Assembly (NCBI GenBank): GCA_963667575.2
Contig: CAXXHY010000003.1
Location: 40,335-104,334, forward strand
Reading direction: 5' to 3'
Length of the DNA stretch: 64,000 nucleotides
Source: G963665495 sp963667575
Lineage (GTDB): Bacteria > Desulfobacterota > Desulfovibrionia > Desulfovibrionales > Desulfovibrionaceae
The notes under the pieces are model-generated. The model searched no databases and was not told where the DNA came from. It saw only the letters and a list, made by a program, of their open reading frames with translations. Shown one piece after another: positions 1 through 9,662 of this stretch (its first letter is position 1; every line of letters starts with the position of its first letter). The position numbers and the translations under genes are program-made.

Positions 1-446
1 CACCGTAGGGAGTCTGCCGGGTGACGATCATCACCGGGCAGGGCGACCGCTGGCTGACCCGCTCGAGCGTACTGCCGGCCATGCCCCACATCCGGGAGCG
101 TTGTTCGGCGTAGTTCTTCGAATGCGGTCCCATGACCACCAGATCGGCCTTTTTCTGCCGGACCACGCGCAGGATCTCGTTATGCGGGATGCCTGCTTTG
201 ACGATGATGCTGTGGTCTTTGACGCCTTCGAGCTTGTCCTTGTAAAACGCGGCGATATTCTGTCTGATCCGGTCGGTTTCGCCCGAGGCCTCGAGGTGCT
301 CCATGCTGCCCCAGCCGTTGCTCAATGCCGCAAACATGGGTCAGATAGAGTTTCGAATCGAAACGCTGCGCAAAGGAGATGGCCTTGTCGGCAGCACATT
401 CGCAAATCTCTGACGGCGTGATCGCTAAAACGATGTCCTTAAACAT
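1..446 (-). CDS. Universal stress protein (UspA family), 3' end outside window, one frameshift
   Basis: Starts at 446 behind a strong AAGGAGGCG ribosome site and opens MFKDIVLAITPS, the usual first strand of UspA proteins. The frame breaks near 325, where the coding strand reads CAACGGCTGG. Dropping one A gives HGWGSMEHLEA and the frame then runs to base 1, including the nucleotide-binding stretch MGPHSKN...GMAGSTLERV and the final strand CPVMIV. The gene lies 45 bases after hdrB and is probably the last gene of the hdr operon, suggesting stress or energy-state signalling linked to it (inference). The frameshift is probably a sequence error. Confidence 0.85.
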
Positions 447-491
447 GATACGCCTCCTTGATTCGTTTGCTTCCTTGACGCATCCCAGGCT

Positions 492-1371
492 TCAGGCCAT
501 GGCTGCATCGGTGATCATGGAAGCCAGTCGTCCGCTGACGACCATGTTTTTCTGCAATTGCAGGCTCGACCCCGGCAACCCGAACGCCAGGCCGATCAGT
601 TGGGGCAGATACAGAACGCTCACAGGCGATTGTTCTGCCAGTTTTTTCAAAGCTTCATCCTGGTAGCCCTCCAGATTCATCTGGCAGAGCGGACAAACGG
701 TCACGATGACGTCCGCCTCGGCCGCGCTTTGCAGAATGCGGCCCACGGAGCGCAGGGCAACGGGTTTCTGGCTGGCCCATGAGCGATGCCCCGCAGCATT
801 TGGCCCCCATGTCCCAGGAAAACACTTCCGCACCCAGAGCCTCTATTATGGGCTCCATGGTCCCGTGGGCGTTCGGGGTCATCAAAGACCACATGGGGAC
901 GCAAGATCTGGCAGCCGTAATAGGGAGCCACCCGCAGCCCTTCCAGCGGGCGGGTGACATTGGCCTCAATGGATTCGAACAGGTCGTTGGCAAAGACATC
1001 CAGCAGATGGCGTACGCGCAGATCGGAATCCAGTGAAAGGTCCTTCCTCCTTGAGGATTGCCGTTGACCGTGGCCCGTGTCATGGGTGTTTTTGTCTTTA
1101 TGGCCGCCTGGAGCAAATTCAGATAGCAGGCGCTGCAAGGCACCAGCACATCCGCGTCCGGCAGGTTTCTGGCCGCCAGGGCGAGATTGCGTGCCGGCAG
1201 TGCGGTGGCCAGCAGTTCGCTGACGGCTTCCACCGCACTGGCTCCGCAGCAGGTCCAGCCAGGAATCTCTTCTATCCGCACGTCCATTGCATCCAGTACG
1301 GCCCGGGTGCTGACGTCGTATTCCATGGCGCTTTCCTGCAGCGAGCAACTTGGGTAGTAGCTGTACGTCAT
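492..1371 (-). CDS. hdrB: HdrB-like heterodisulfide reductase subunit B (four frameshifts)
   Basis: HdrB holds the noncubane iron-sulfur site that reduces a disulfide in the cytoplasm. The start MTYSYYPSCSLQ, then PGWTCCGAS, VPCSACYLNL, GAKCCGASLM and TVCPLCQMNLE are the paired CCG (CX31-39CCX35-36CXXC type) motifs of the family. The frame breaks near 1056, 1040, 880 and 775. At each place removing one duplicated base restores the family sequence (for example ILKEEGLSLDSDLRVRHLL and LMASQKPVALRSVG), and the corrected gene is exactly 292 codons. Its ATG overlaps the hdrC stop as ATGA, so translation is coupled. The real substrate in a sulfate reducer is unknown. Confidence 0.88.
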
Positions 1372-1927
1372 GATCCTTCCTCCATTCGCCGGACTTTCTG
1401 AAAGAGCTTGTCCAGGCTGCCACGATGTTCGTTGGAAGCCATGTGCAGCTTGCCCTTGCGCAGCATCTTCAGGCCGATGGGGGCGAAGTCCAGAGCCAGC
1501 AGCGGGTTTTTCATGGCCAGCATGTAGTCCCGCATCAGGGCGCTTTCCTGGACCCTTCCGTACGATCCGGGACATTGTTGACAAAGGATTTGTAGAACGT
1601 GGCGTGTTTTTTGTTCTTTTCTCCTCCGAACCGGGTGGCCAGGCGTTTGAGGGCAAAGACGCTTTCGGTAATGGGCAGACCGCGCGGACAGCGCAGCGTG
1701 CAGGAGTAGCAGGCGGAGCAGAGCCAGAAGGTGTGGGATTCGAAGACTTCCTGCTCCAGGCCGAGCAGAATCTTGCGCCACATCTGCCGGGGAGTCAGAT
1801 CCATGGACGCAGCGTTGGGGCAGGAGGCCGAACAGGTGCCGCACTGGATGCAGGCGGCCATATTGGTCCGGATTTCCTGAAGCAGCGCCTCCATGGGCGA
1901 TTCGTTGTTTTCATAATCCATCAGCAT
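1368..1927 (-). CDS. hdrC: HdrC-like iron-sulfur subunit (two frameshifts)
   Basis: HdrC is the small two-cluster ferredoxin-like subunit that carries electrons from HdrA to HdrB. The cluster motifs are CIQCGTCSASCP and CSACYSCTLRCPRG in the first 75 residues. The C-terminal part (YGRVQESALMRDYMLAMKNP) is typical of HdrC but lies in another frame. The break is near 1560, where GTCCCGGATCG needs two duplicated bases removed (giving V-R-S-Y), after which the gene is exactly 186 codons. The start at 1927 follows AGAGGTG. It sits between the long hdrA and hdrB in one operon. Confidence 0.87.
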
Positions 1928-1985
1928 GTTTCACCTCTTCCAGATGTTGTTGTGTCGAGGGATGCAGTTGGACTTTCCCCTCCAG

Positions 1986-4900
1986 CTACACCAGCTCCTC
2001 CAGGGCCGCGTCGATGACCGACATGACCTGGTTGTCCGTGAAGCCGCGCAGATACGAGGCGCTGTTGGGGCAGATGGCGGCGCAGGCACCGCAGCCCTGG
2101 CAGAGCAGCTCGTCCACCACGACCATTTCCCTGACTGAATCCAGATGGCGCGCCGCCGTATGGACAGACCTCCACGCAGGCTCCGCAGCGGGAGCAGAGC
2201 GTATGCTTGACTTCGGCCACGGTGTTGGAGCTGGAGAGCCCCTTTCTGCTGAGAATCTGCAGGGCGCGCTGGGCAGCGGCCTTGGCCGAGGCAATGGTCT
2301 CGTTCATGGTGCCGGGCGCGTGGGCGATGCCGCACATAAACACACCCTGTTTCAGGAAATCCACTGGCCGCCATTTGGATTCGGCTTCCTGGAAGAAACC
2401 GTTCTGCGTCAGCGGCACGTTGAATATTTCCGCCAGCTCGCTGTTGTCGTTGGGGTCGATGCCCACCGAGAGCACCAGCATGTCTGGATTCAGCTCGATG
2501 GTGTTCTGCAGCAGTTCGTCCCAGATCTTGATCACGGGTTTGCCGTTGGCAAAGGTGACATTGGGCTTGTGGTTCAGGTCGTAGCGGATGAATATGGCGC
2601 CCAGTTTGCGGGCCTCCGTATAGTAGTGCTCGGAAAAGCCGTAGCTCATGATGTCCCGGTAGAGTACGTAGACCGGCAGATCCGGGCGGCGCTGTTTGAG
2701 CACGCGGATGTTCTTGAGCGCCTGCGCGCAGCAGACCCGGCTGCAGTAGTTGCGGTTTTCCTCCCGTGAGCGCCAGCACTGGATCATCACCAGTCCGTTG
2801 ATTCCTGCCAGGTCCAGCTTGCCCGTACCGAGGGCTTCTTCCAGTTCCAGCTGCGAGAGCACGCTTTTGTGCGTCCGGAATCCGTAGTCGTAGACTCTGG
2901 ACTGTTGTCCGCCCGTGGCCAGAATGGTGGCACCGTGCTCGAGCGGATAGGTGCCCTCGTCCCGTGGATATCAGGCTCATGAACCGACCGGCCCGACCTG
3001 TGGACAAGGTGACGCGCGCGTCCGTGAAAAATCCGGATGTGCGGGTGCTTTTGCACCTGTTCAATGAGTCCTTCCATATAGTGGCGCGGGTCGTCGCCCT
3101 CGAGCGTATAGTGCAGATTCATGGCCAGACCGCCGAGGTTTTCCTCCTGTTCCACCAGACAGACCCCGTATCCGTGGTCGGCGATGCCCAGGGCGGCGGT
3201 CATGCCGGCCAGCCCGCCTCCCACAACCAGGGCCTCGCGGTGCACGGGCTGCGGATGGGGCAGGGGAGTGGGATCCTGGCCCATGAGCTTGACCGCGGCC
3301 ATGGTCATGAGCGAGGCCACCTCGCGTGCCAGATTCTGCGGTGTCTGCTCGGGGGCAGCCGCTGTTTCGAACAGCGGTGTGAACACGGTCCACAACATTC
3401 ATCAGGGTGGGGTTCAAGCCGATTTTAGCGCCCAGTTCGCGCAGTTTTGGGACATATGCGTAGGGCATGCATGCTCCCAGCAGCACCCCGGTTGGGCTGA
3501 TGTTCGCGTACGAGTTCCTCAAGACGTTCCCAGCCTTGCGTACTGCAGGCCTGGTCCACTGTGGCCAGCCGGCGCATATGCCTTTTTGGCGGGAGAGCCT
3601 GTCTGTCAGCAGTTCGAAGTCCACTTCCTTTTCCAGGGACGGACAGGAGGTGCAGAACGCGGCCAGCAGCTTTGGCACTAACTTCGCGTGTCACATTGCG
3701 ATAGGTCGGCTCGGGTTCGGGCACCTGTTCCTTGAGCGGAGCGTAGATGTTGATGAGGCGCGAGGCCTCAAGGGCGGCGGCGCCGGATAGGATCAGGCTT
3801 TCGGCTATGTCGCGCGGACCGCCGAACGCTCCTGCCGCCATGATGCCCAGCTGGCTGGTACGGGACGGGCCGTAGTTTTTGGTGGCGCAGAACCCGTAGT
3901 CGTTCAGCTCGATGCCGCAGATCCGGGCCAGTTCTTCTGTTTCCTTGGGCGGGCGCGCACCAACTGCCAGAACCACCATGTCGAAATGTTCGTTGACCAG
4001 CACGCCGTTGGAATCCGTGTATTGCAGCTGCAGGCTGTTTTCCTCGTCCATGCCGGGCAGCACCGTATGGATGCGTGCCCGAATGAACCGGACGCCGTCT
4101 TCCTGTTCGGCATTATCCCGGTAACATTGGAAGTTTTTGCCAAAGGTGCGCATGTCCATGCTGAAAATGGTGGTTTCCAGTTCCCCGTTTCCCGGCCTGG
4201 CGTACGCGTTTTTTGGCCAGCAGGGCTTCCTTGATGGAAACCATGCAGCAGAAGGATGAGCAGAAATCGGCATTGCGCCGGACATCCCGCGAGCCCACGC
4301 ATTGCAGCCAGGCAATGCGCTTGACCGGCTGTTTGTCTCCTGGGCGCAGCAAAGGCTTGCCCCTGCCGCCGCCTTCCGGACCTGTTCCGCTGATGAGCCG
4401 TTCGAACTCCACGGACGTCATCACGCCCGGATGCTGTCCGTAAAGGTAGGTCCCGGCCATGTTCATCGGATCGTTGGCGATGTCGAAGCTTTCGAATCCT
4501 GCGGACAGAATCACGGCGCCCACTTCGCATTCGATCCGTTCGTCCGTGACGAAACGCATGAACTGTTTTTCCAGCCAGGGAACGATTTCCTTTTTCTGCA
4601 GGGGCTTGTGAAGCAGCTCGCGCTTTGCTCCCAGCTCCAGGAATGCATCCAGCTCTTCCTGTTTCAGTTCCTGTTTTTGTCCCTGAAGCAGGAAAACTGG
4701 CAGATCGGGGCGTAGTTCCAGGGCTCTGCTGATGACGCGTTTGACCGCGCCTTCCATGAGCTCGAGCGAGACCACGGCCAGGCCGATGTGGCCTTTTTCC
4801 AGCTGTTCCACGGCTTCTGCGGCACTGCGCGCATGGAGTACGGGGAATTCGTGTTCCCCGAGCCATTGGGTGAGCTGTTCGCTTATTTCCTTGTCCGGAT

Positions 4901-5483
4901 CCACGAGCAGGATGGGGAAGTCTTTGCGCATGCCGAGTTTGAAGTCGATTGCCCCGGAGGGACATGCCTCGGCGCAGGCCGAACAGCGCAGACAGTTGTC
5001 CAGGTCCACCACATAGTGGTTGGGAATATGCTGGGGCACAGGCAGATGGATGGCTGCGCGCTGTGTCAGTCCGGCATTGAATTCGCTGGGTACGCTGACC
5101 GGGCAGACCTCGGCGCACTGGCCGCAGCCCGTGCATTTGTGGGGATCCACAAAGGTCGAGCGTTTGCGCAGGGTGGCCTGGAACTGGCCCGGATCTCCGT
5201 CCAGGGTTTCCAGTTCGGTGGCAAGAAGCAGGTCGATGTTGCGGTGAAACAGTCCCTTGCGCAGGCAGAACTGGCTGGAAGCGTCCCGTTCGGTCAAGGG
5301 CAGCATTTTGCACATGCCGCAGTGGTCGCTGGGAAACTGATGGTCCAGCTTGGTCAGAAAGCCCCCGATATGCGGCTGTTTGTCTATCAGCATCACCTTA
5401 TGGCCGGTCTCGGCCAGGTCCAGCGCGGCGTGTATGCCGGCCACTCCCGCTCCGACCACCAGGGCTCCGTAACTGCTTTTCAT
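1986..5483 (-). CDS. Very long HdrA-type flavin/iron-sulfur protein with embedded receiver-like domain (about nine frameshifts)
   Basis: HdrA proteins bind FAD and several 4Fe-4S clusters and can bifurcate electrons. The start at 5483 follows GGGAGGACG. In order: FAD-binding GAGVAG (residues 11-16), clusters CTGCGQCAEVCP and CLRCSACAEACP (about 117-175), a CheY-like segment (188-308), the rest of the first flavin domain (LQCVGSRD, MDMRTFGK), a GACMPYAYVPKLRELG segment, a second FAD motif GGGLAG with ENLGG, a second ...CWRSREENRNYCSRVCC region, and final clusters CSRCGACVEVCP and CQGCGACAAICP. Frame breaks lie near 4205, 3680, 3590 (two), 3500, 3385, 3010, 2970 and 2150. Removing nine extra bases gives exactly 1163 codons. 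It looks like two HdrA units fused. The breaks are read as sequence errors, not decay, because protein similarity is intact on both sides of each. Confidence 0.85.
4560..4922 (-). other. Receiver-like (CheY-fold) insert inside the long HdrA, no phosphoacceptor Asp
   Basis: Residues 188-308 of the long HdrA read like a response-regulator receiver placed between the ferredoxin clusters and the remaining flavin domain. FPILLVDPDKE resembles the first strand and acidic pocket, LAVVSLELMEG takes the place of the strand that normally ends in the phosphorylated Asp, LPVFLLQG resembles the fourth strand, and LHKPLQKKEI carries the conserved Lys-Pro. The Asp site is Ser here, so a phosphorylation switch is unlikely. 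A docking or sensory role is inference. The assignment is from sequence pattern only. Confidence 0.6.
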
Positions 5484-5496
5484 GGCGTCCTCCCTT

Positions 5497-6633
5497 TTAG
5501 GCGCACGCTTCCGTGAGTTCGCCGAATTCGTTTTCCTTGAAGACCGAAAGCGGTGGCGCTTCATTGGGATCGCGACCGGGCACGTAATCGAAGGCCTGTT
5601 GCGTTTTGGCGGAAACCGTTCGGAACAGTTCCATGACCGGTATGTCGTTGGGGCAGGCGTTGGAACATTGTCCGCAGCCAACACAGGCCGTGCTCATGTG
5701 CGCCAGCCTGGTGAGATGGAAAAAGGCGGTATCCGTGGGCATGCGCAGCATGCCGGATTTTTCGGCCCAGCCCATGTATTGCCAGGGTTTGTGGTCGAAA
5801 ACATCGGTGAGGAATACGCATTCCTTGCAGTAGCAGACCGGACAGGCCACCCGGCAGTTGTAGCAGTTCACGCAGCCGGAGAGATATTCGCCCAGCTTTT
5901 CCATGTTGGCCGTGGCTGCCGAGGTCTCCTCGAACATGGCGTCGCGGAAGGCGATACGCTGTGCTGTGAGCTCTTGCGTGGCTCTGGTTCGCTGTCCGCT
6001 GTCGCTGGCGTCTTCCAGTTCCAGTTTGCGTACGGCGCTTTCACCGGCCGCGCTCTGGGATATGAGCGGTATGTATTGCGCCAGGTCCGCGCCAAAGAAT
6101 CCCAGAGCCAGGTCCGCGCCCTCCGGGGTGGCGTATTCGCACGCCTTGCAGGCCTTGGCTATTTCCTGGCCGCCCGACACGGATCCGCCGGAGTTGATGA
6201 AGTCCAGGGTCAGCGTACGGGCGTCCGTAGCTTGTATGGCCTGGCGGTAGGCGTTGTTGTCGTAGGCGCCGTAGCAATCCAGGCCGATGAGCAGCAGATT
6301 GTCGGAATTGCCCTGGTTGAGTTTGATGAGTTCCACAAAGGCGCGCAGTTCGCACGGACGCAGTACCGCGGCCACTACTCCGGTGTTTTCGCCGTGGGTC
6401 AGACGCGAGAGCAGCTTGGCCCCGTTGAGCGGAAAGGCCGGGGAGAGCGGACTGGCCTGACTCATCAAGGCGGGATCCGTTATCAGTGCGGGCATGGCAA
6501 CGCCGCTGCCCGGCTGCTGGCGCATGGTGAACACCGCATCCGCCACTCCCCTTTCGAGCAGGGATGCCAGAAACGCCTGCAATGCGGCCGCCGGATCTTT
6601 ATCCGTTACTGGTATTTTCGCTATGGAAGCCAT
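5497..6633 (-). CDS. FrhB/FdhB-like iron-sulfur flavoprotein subunit
   Basis: Intact 378-residue cytoplasmic protein of the coenzyme F420 hydrogenase / formate dehydrogenase beta type. These subunits usually join an electron donor enzyme to an Hdr complex through flavin and 4Fe-4S clusters. Visible motifs are VLRPCELRAFVELIKL and LLIGLDCYGAYD in the N-terminal half, CKACEYATP in the middle, then CVNCYNCRVACPVCYCKEC and CVGCGQCSNACPNDIPVMEL near the end. It lies between mvhD and the long hdrA and ends 13 bases before the latter. The donor (formate, NAD(P)H or a ferredoxin) cannot be read from sequence. It could also be called a formate dehydrogenase beta-like subunit. Confidence 0.85.
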   Translation of the reverse strand: MASIAKIPVTDKDPAAALQAFLASLLERGVADAVFTMRQQPGSGVAMPALITDPALMSQASPLSPAFPLNGAKLLSRLTHGENTGVVAAVLRPCELRAFVELIKLNQGNSDNLLLIGLDCYGAYDNNAYRQAIQATDARTLTLDFINSGGSVSGGQEIAKACKACEYATPEGADLALGFFGADLAQYIPLISQSAAGESAVRKLELEDASDSGQRTRATQELTAQRIAFRDAMFEETSAATANMEKLGEYLSGCVNCYNCRVACPVCYCKECVFLTDVFDHKPWQYMGWAEKSGMLRMPTDTAFFHLTRLAHMSTACVGCGQCSNACPNDIPVMELFRTVSAKTQQAFDYVPGRDPNEAPPLSVFKENEFGELTEACA

Positions 6634-6689
6634 TGGTGTCTCCTTTGCTTAGCATTTTGTGAAAAACGCTAACCGAACTGTCCCGTTAC

Positions 6690-6750
6690 TATTCCGAGGG
6701 GGTCTGGGGGGAATCATTTCCCCCCAACGGGGTCTGGGGCAGAGCCCCAT
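6690..6750. repeat. GC-rich REP-like palindromic element
   Basis: The 137-base gap between mvhD and the FrhB-like gene holds two copies of GGGGTCTGGGG (around 6699 and 6729). It also has a hairpin GGGGGGAA / TTCCCCCC (6706-6713 with 6718-6725) and a second GGGGC / GCCCC (6736-6740 with 6744-6748). The form is that of a dispersed intergenic repeat and may tune mRNA stability between the upstream and downstream halves of the operon. Only one locus is visible in this window. Confidence 0.55.
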
Positions 6751-6770
6751 TGTCCCCCTGACGTCTTCTT

Positions 6771-7193
6771 TCACACAGCCATGCTCGCCTTGGCGTCGCA
6801 GGGGCCGAGTTCGCGGATTTCCTCCACCAGGTGGTTTACGGTTTCCGCAAATTCGTTGCCTTCGCTGGCGCCGATCCAGGTCAGTTTGAGCCTGCGCGGA
6901 TCGATACCGAAACTGGCGATGATTTCCTTGAGCAGTTTGACCCGGCGCCGGGCTTTGTAATTGCCGTTGGTGTAATGGCAGTCTCCGGGGTGGCAGCCGC
7001 TGATCAGCACGGCGTCCGCGCCGGAGATCAGCGCCTTGATGACGTATTTGGGATCCACCATGCCTGTGCACATCATCCGGACCAGCCGGACGTTTGGCGA
7101 CTGGATCATCCGGGCTGTTCCGGCAAGATCCGCGGCGGTGTAGGTGCACCAGTTGCAGACAAAGGCGATGATGGTCGGTTCGAACGTGGACAT
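6771..7193 (-). CDS. mvhD: MvhD-like hydrogenase iron-sulfur subunit
   Basis: Intact 140-residue protein. MvhD passes electrons between a hydrogenase or other donor subunit and HdrA through a 2Fe-2S cluster. The cysteines fit the family: FVCNWCTY near the start, VRMMCTGMVDPKYVIKAL, and ISGCHPGDCHYTNGN in the middle. The start at 7193 follows GGAGGTATCGCA and lies 17 bases after the hdrA stop. No hydrogenase gene is in the window, so the FrhB-like subunit next door is its likeliest partner (inference). Confidence 0.9.
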   Translation of the reverse strand: MSTFEPTIIAFVCNWCTYTAADLAGTARMIQSPNVRLVRMMCTGMVDPKYVIKALISGADAVLISGCHPGDCHYTNGNYKARRRVKLLKEIIASFGIDPRRLKLTWIGASEGNEFAETVNHLVEEIRELGPCDAKASMAV

Positions 7194-7210
7194 TGCGATA
7201 CCTCCTGTGC

Positions 7211-9272
7211 TCAGACCGTAACCGGTTCGGCTTCGGGCATGGGTTCATGGCTTGTGGCCGCTTGTTGCGTATCCTGGTGCGTGCCTGGGGCCTGGGGCCT
7301 GGCAAGGTCGTCGAGCACGCCTTCCAGTTCGGCGAAAATCTGTTTTTCGCTGAAATGGCGGATCTGTGCCGCTCCGCTGGGGCAATGTCCGGCGCAGCTG
7401 CCGCAGCCTTTGCACATGGCCGGGTTGATGACCGAGACCTGGCGGCGCTCGTCGAATTCAATGGCCGAGTAGGCGCAGAGTCCGATGCAGGTCTTGCAGC
7501 CCACGCAGATTTCCGGATCGATGTAGGAAATGGTCGGCGAAATGGAGACCTCTCCTCTGGTGATCAGCGCCAGAGCCTGGGCCGCCGCACCGGACGCATG
7601 GGATACGGCGTCCGGGATGTCCTTGGGCCCCTGGCAGGAGCCTGCCAGGAAGATGCCGTCCGTGGCTGTGGACACAGGTCCGAGCTTGGGATGTTCTTCC
7701 AGGAAGAAGCCGTCCAGGCCCTGGCTGATGCCAAAGGTCCGGGCCGTCTGGACCACGTCCGCCCGAGGTTCCATGGCCGTGCAAAGGATGGCCATGTCCA
7801 CCGGCACGCGCATTACGCGTCCCAGAAGGGTGTCTTCGCTGACCACGATGAGTTTGCCCTCTTCCTCGGGAGACTGGGCCTGGTTGGTGATTTCGGCGGG
7901 CCGTCCGCGGATGAAGGTGACGCCTTCCTCCTGAACCCGGCGGAAGAATTCTTCGTATCCTTTGCCGAAACAGCGCATGTCGATGTAGAAATTGTAGATC
8001 TTGCAGTCATGCCCGACCTTGTCTTTGAGCAGGTGGTCGTACTTGAGTGCGTACATGCAACATACGCGCGAACAGTACGGATGGTACTTGGCGTCGCGGC
8101 TTCCCACGCAGTGCAGGATGGCCACACTTTCAGGGGCTTCGCCGTTTTTCAGGAGAATCTTGCCGCCCGTGGGGCCCACGGCATTGTTCAACCTTTCGAA
8201 CTGCAGGCCGGTGAGTACGTTGTCGTACTGTCCGTAGCCGTACTGGGTCATGGGAGTCGGATCGAAAACATCGAATCCCGTTGCCATGATAACCGCGCCC
8301 ACGTCGAGATCCACGGTCTGTTCCGTCTGCGAAAAGTCGATGGCCTGCGACGGGCAGAGCTTTGCGCACACGCCGCACTTTTTACCATTGAGCGTACGGC
8401 AATGATCCGAATCTATGACCGGCTTGTTGGGGACGCTCTGTGGAGAGTTGCGGTAAATGGCGCGTCGCATGCCCAGACCTTCGTCAAATTCGCTGACTAC
8501 CTTGGTGGGGCATTTTTCCGTACACAGTCCGCAGCCCGTACAGAGGTTCATGTCCACGTAGCGGGGGTTCATGGTCACGGTGGCCTGGTAGTTGCCCACA
8601 AATCCCTTGAGGGAGCTGACCTCGCTGTAGGTCATCAGGTTGATGTTGGGCTCCTGGGCCACAGCCACCATTTTGGGTGTGGAAAATGCATGCCGCGCAA
8701 TCCAGGGTGGGAAAGGTCTTGTCGAACTGGGCCATGTGTCCGCCAATGGAGGGCGCACGTTCGACCAGGTGTACCTTGTGTCCGGATTTAGCGATATCCA
8801 GCGCGGCCTGGATGCCGGCAATGCCCGCGCCCACCACCAGAACATCCGGGTGGACTTTTTCGACACGGGAAAAGAGTTCGTCATGGTAGTTGACGCGGCT
8901 GACAGCCGCGGCCACCAGATGCATGGCCTTGCGCGTGGCTTCTTCGGAGTCGGCCACAATCCAGGAGCAGTGTTCGCGGATGCAGGTCATCTGAAACAGG
9001 AAAGGGTTGAGCCCCGCACGCAAGCATGCATTCTGAAAAGTTTTTTCATGCAGTCTTGGCGAACAGGACGCCACAACGACGCGGTTCAGTCCGTATTCAC
9101 GGATGTCTTTGATGATCATGTCCTGGCCGGGATCGGAACACATGAATTTGTAGTCCCTGGCCACGGCCACATTGTGCAGCTCGGAAGCAAATTCGGCCAC
9201 ACGGGGGGAATTGACTTTTGGGTGAATGTTGGTGCCGCAGTGGCAGACATAAACACCGATTTTATTAGCCAT
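7211..9272 (-). CDS. hdrA: HdrA heterodisulfide reductase subunit A (one frameshift)
   Basis: Canonical HdrA of 686 residues after removing one extra base near 8678, where ATTTTCCACACCC should read I-F-T-P. The start MANKIGVYVCHCG at 9272 is the normal HdrA beginning. Domains in order: N-terminal Cys domain (CHCG, VVASCSPRLHEKTF), FAD fold GAGIAGIQAAL, the LDCAACI Cys site, clusters CTGCGLCTEKCPTK and CGVCAKLCPSQAIDF, a second flavin part (LHCVGSRD, DMRCFGKGYEEF), and final ferredoxin clusters CVGCKTCIGLCAYSAIEF and CKGCGSCAGHCPSGA. It is the first gene of the hdr operon. Electron bifurcation is known for some HdrA proteins and is inferred here. Confidence 0.92.
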
Positions 9273-9482
9273 TGTCCTGACTCCCTGCGCTTGTGCCTGG
9301 TGCATGGGCAGTTATCGGATACTTCGTATAGTTCAATGAGCGTGCCTGAAGTGAATTTATCAATAAATCCATATGGGTATAATCTTTATGGGGATTATCT
9401 GTAAGTAAAAAGCGGGAATTGTGTATTGTGCCACAAGACCTGTCTCGTTTTTCAAGACATAAAACAGAGGGGGGAATGTTTC

Positions 9483-9498
9483 TGGAAAACCTGTTGCT
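9483..9498 (+). promoter_or_regulatory. Candidate sigma-54 promoter in the divergent gap between hdrA and the hybrid kinase
   Basis: TGGAAAACCTGTTGCT has the GG-N10-GC spacing of -24/-12 elements, with a good TTGCT at -12. It points at the hybrid kinase start at 9663. The rest of 9273-9662 holds no gene. It is AT-rich and should also carry the hdr operon promoter, but no convincing sigma-70 box was picked out for that strand. Confidence 0.45.
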
Positions 9499-9662
9499 CT
9501 AAAAATATTCTCTGAAAAATAAGTATGTTAGCCAGGAAGAAAATGTTTGTCTTGCTAAAATAGACAAGACAAACGTTTTTGAAGAGATTTTCTTGCATTT
9601 GTTTTTCTGATAAGGCTACAATACGCATAAAAAGAAAATGTGATACCAAGTGGGAGAGCCTA

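Noticed and set aside
655..1656. Long minus-strand frame across hdrC and hdrB as one gene
   Set aside because: It merges pieces of three frames of two conserved genes. The real starts and the ATGA overlap are clear at 1371/1368.
492..4315. Programmed +1 frameshifting in the hdr genes
   Set aside because: There are too many breaks in too short a distance, without a common slippery motif or stimulatory structure. Most are healed by removing one duplicated base, as expected for sequence errors.
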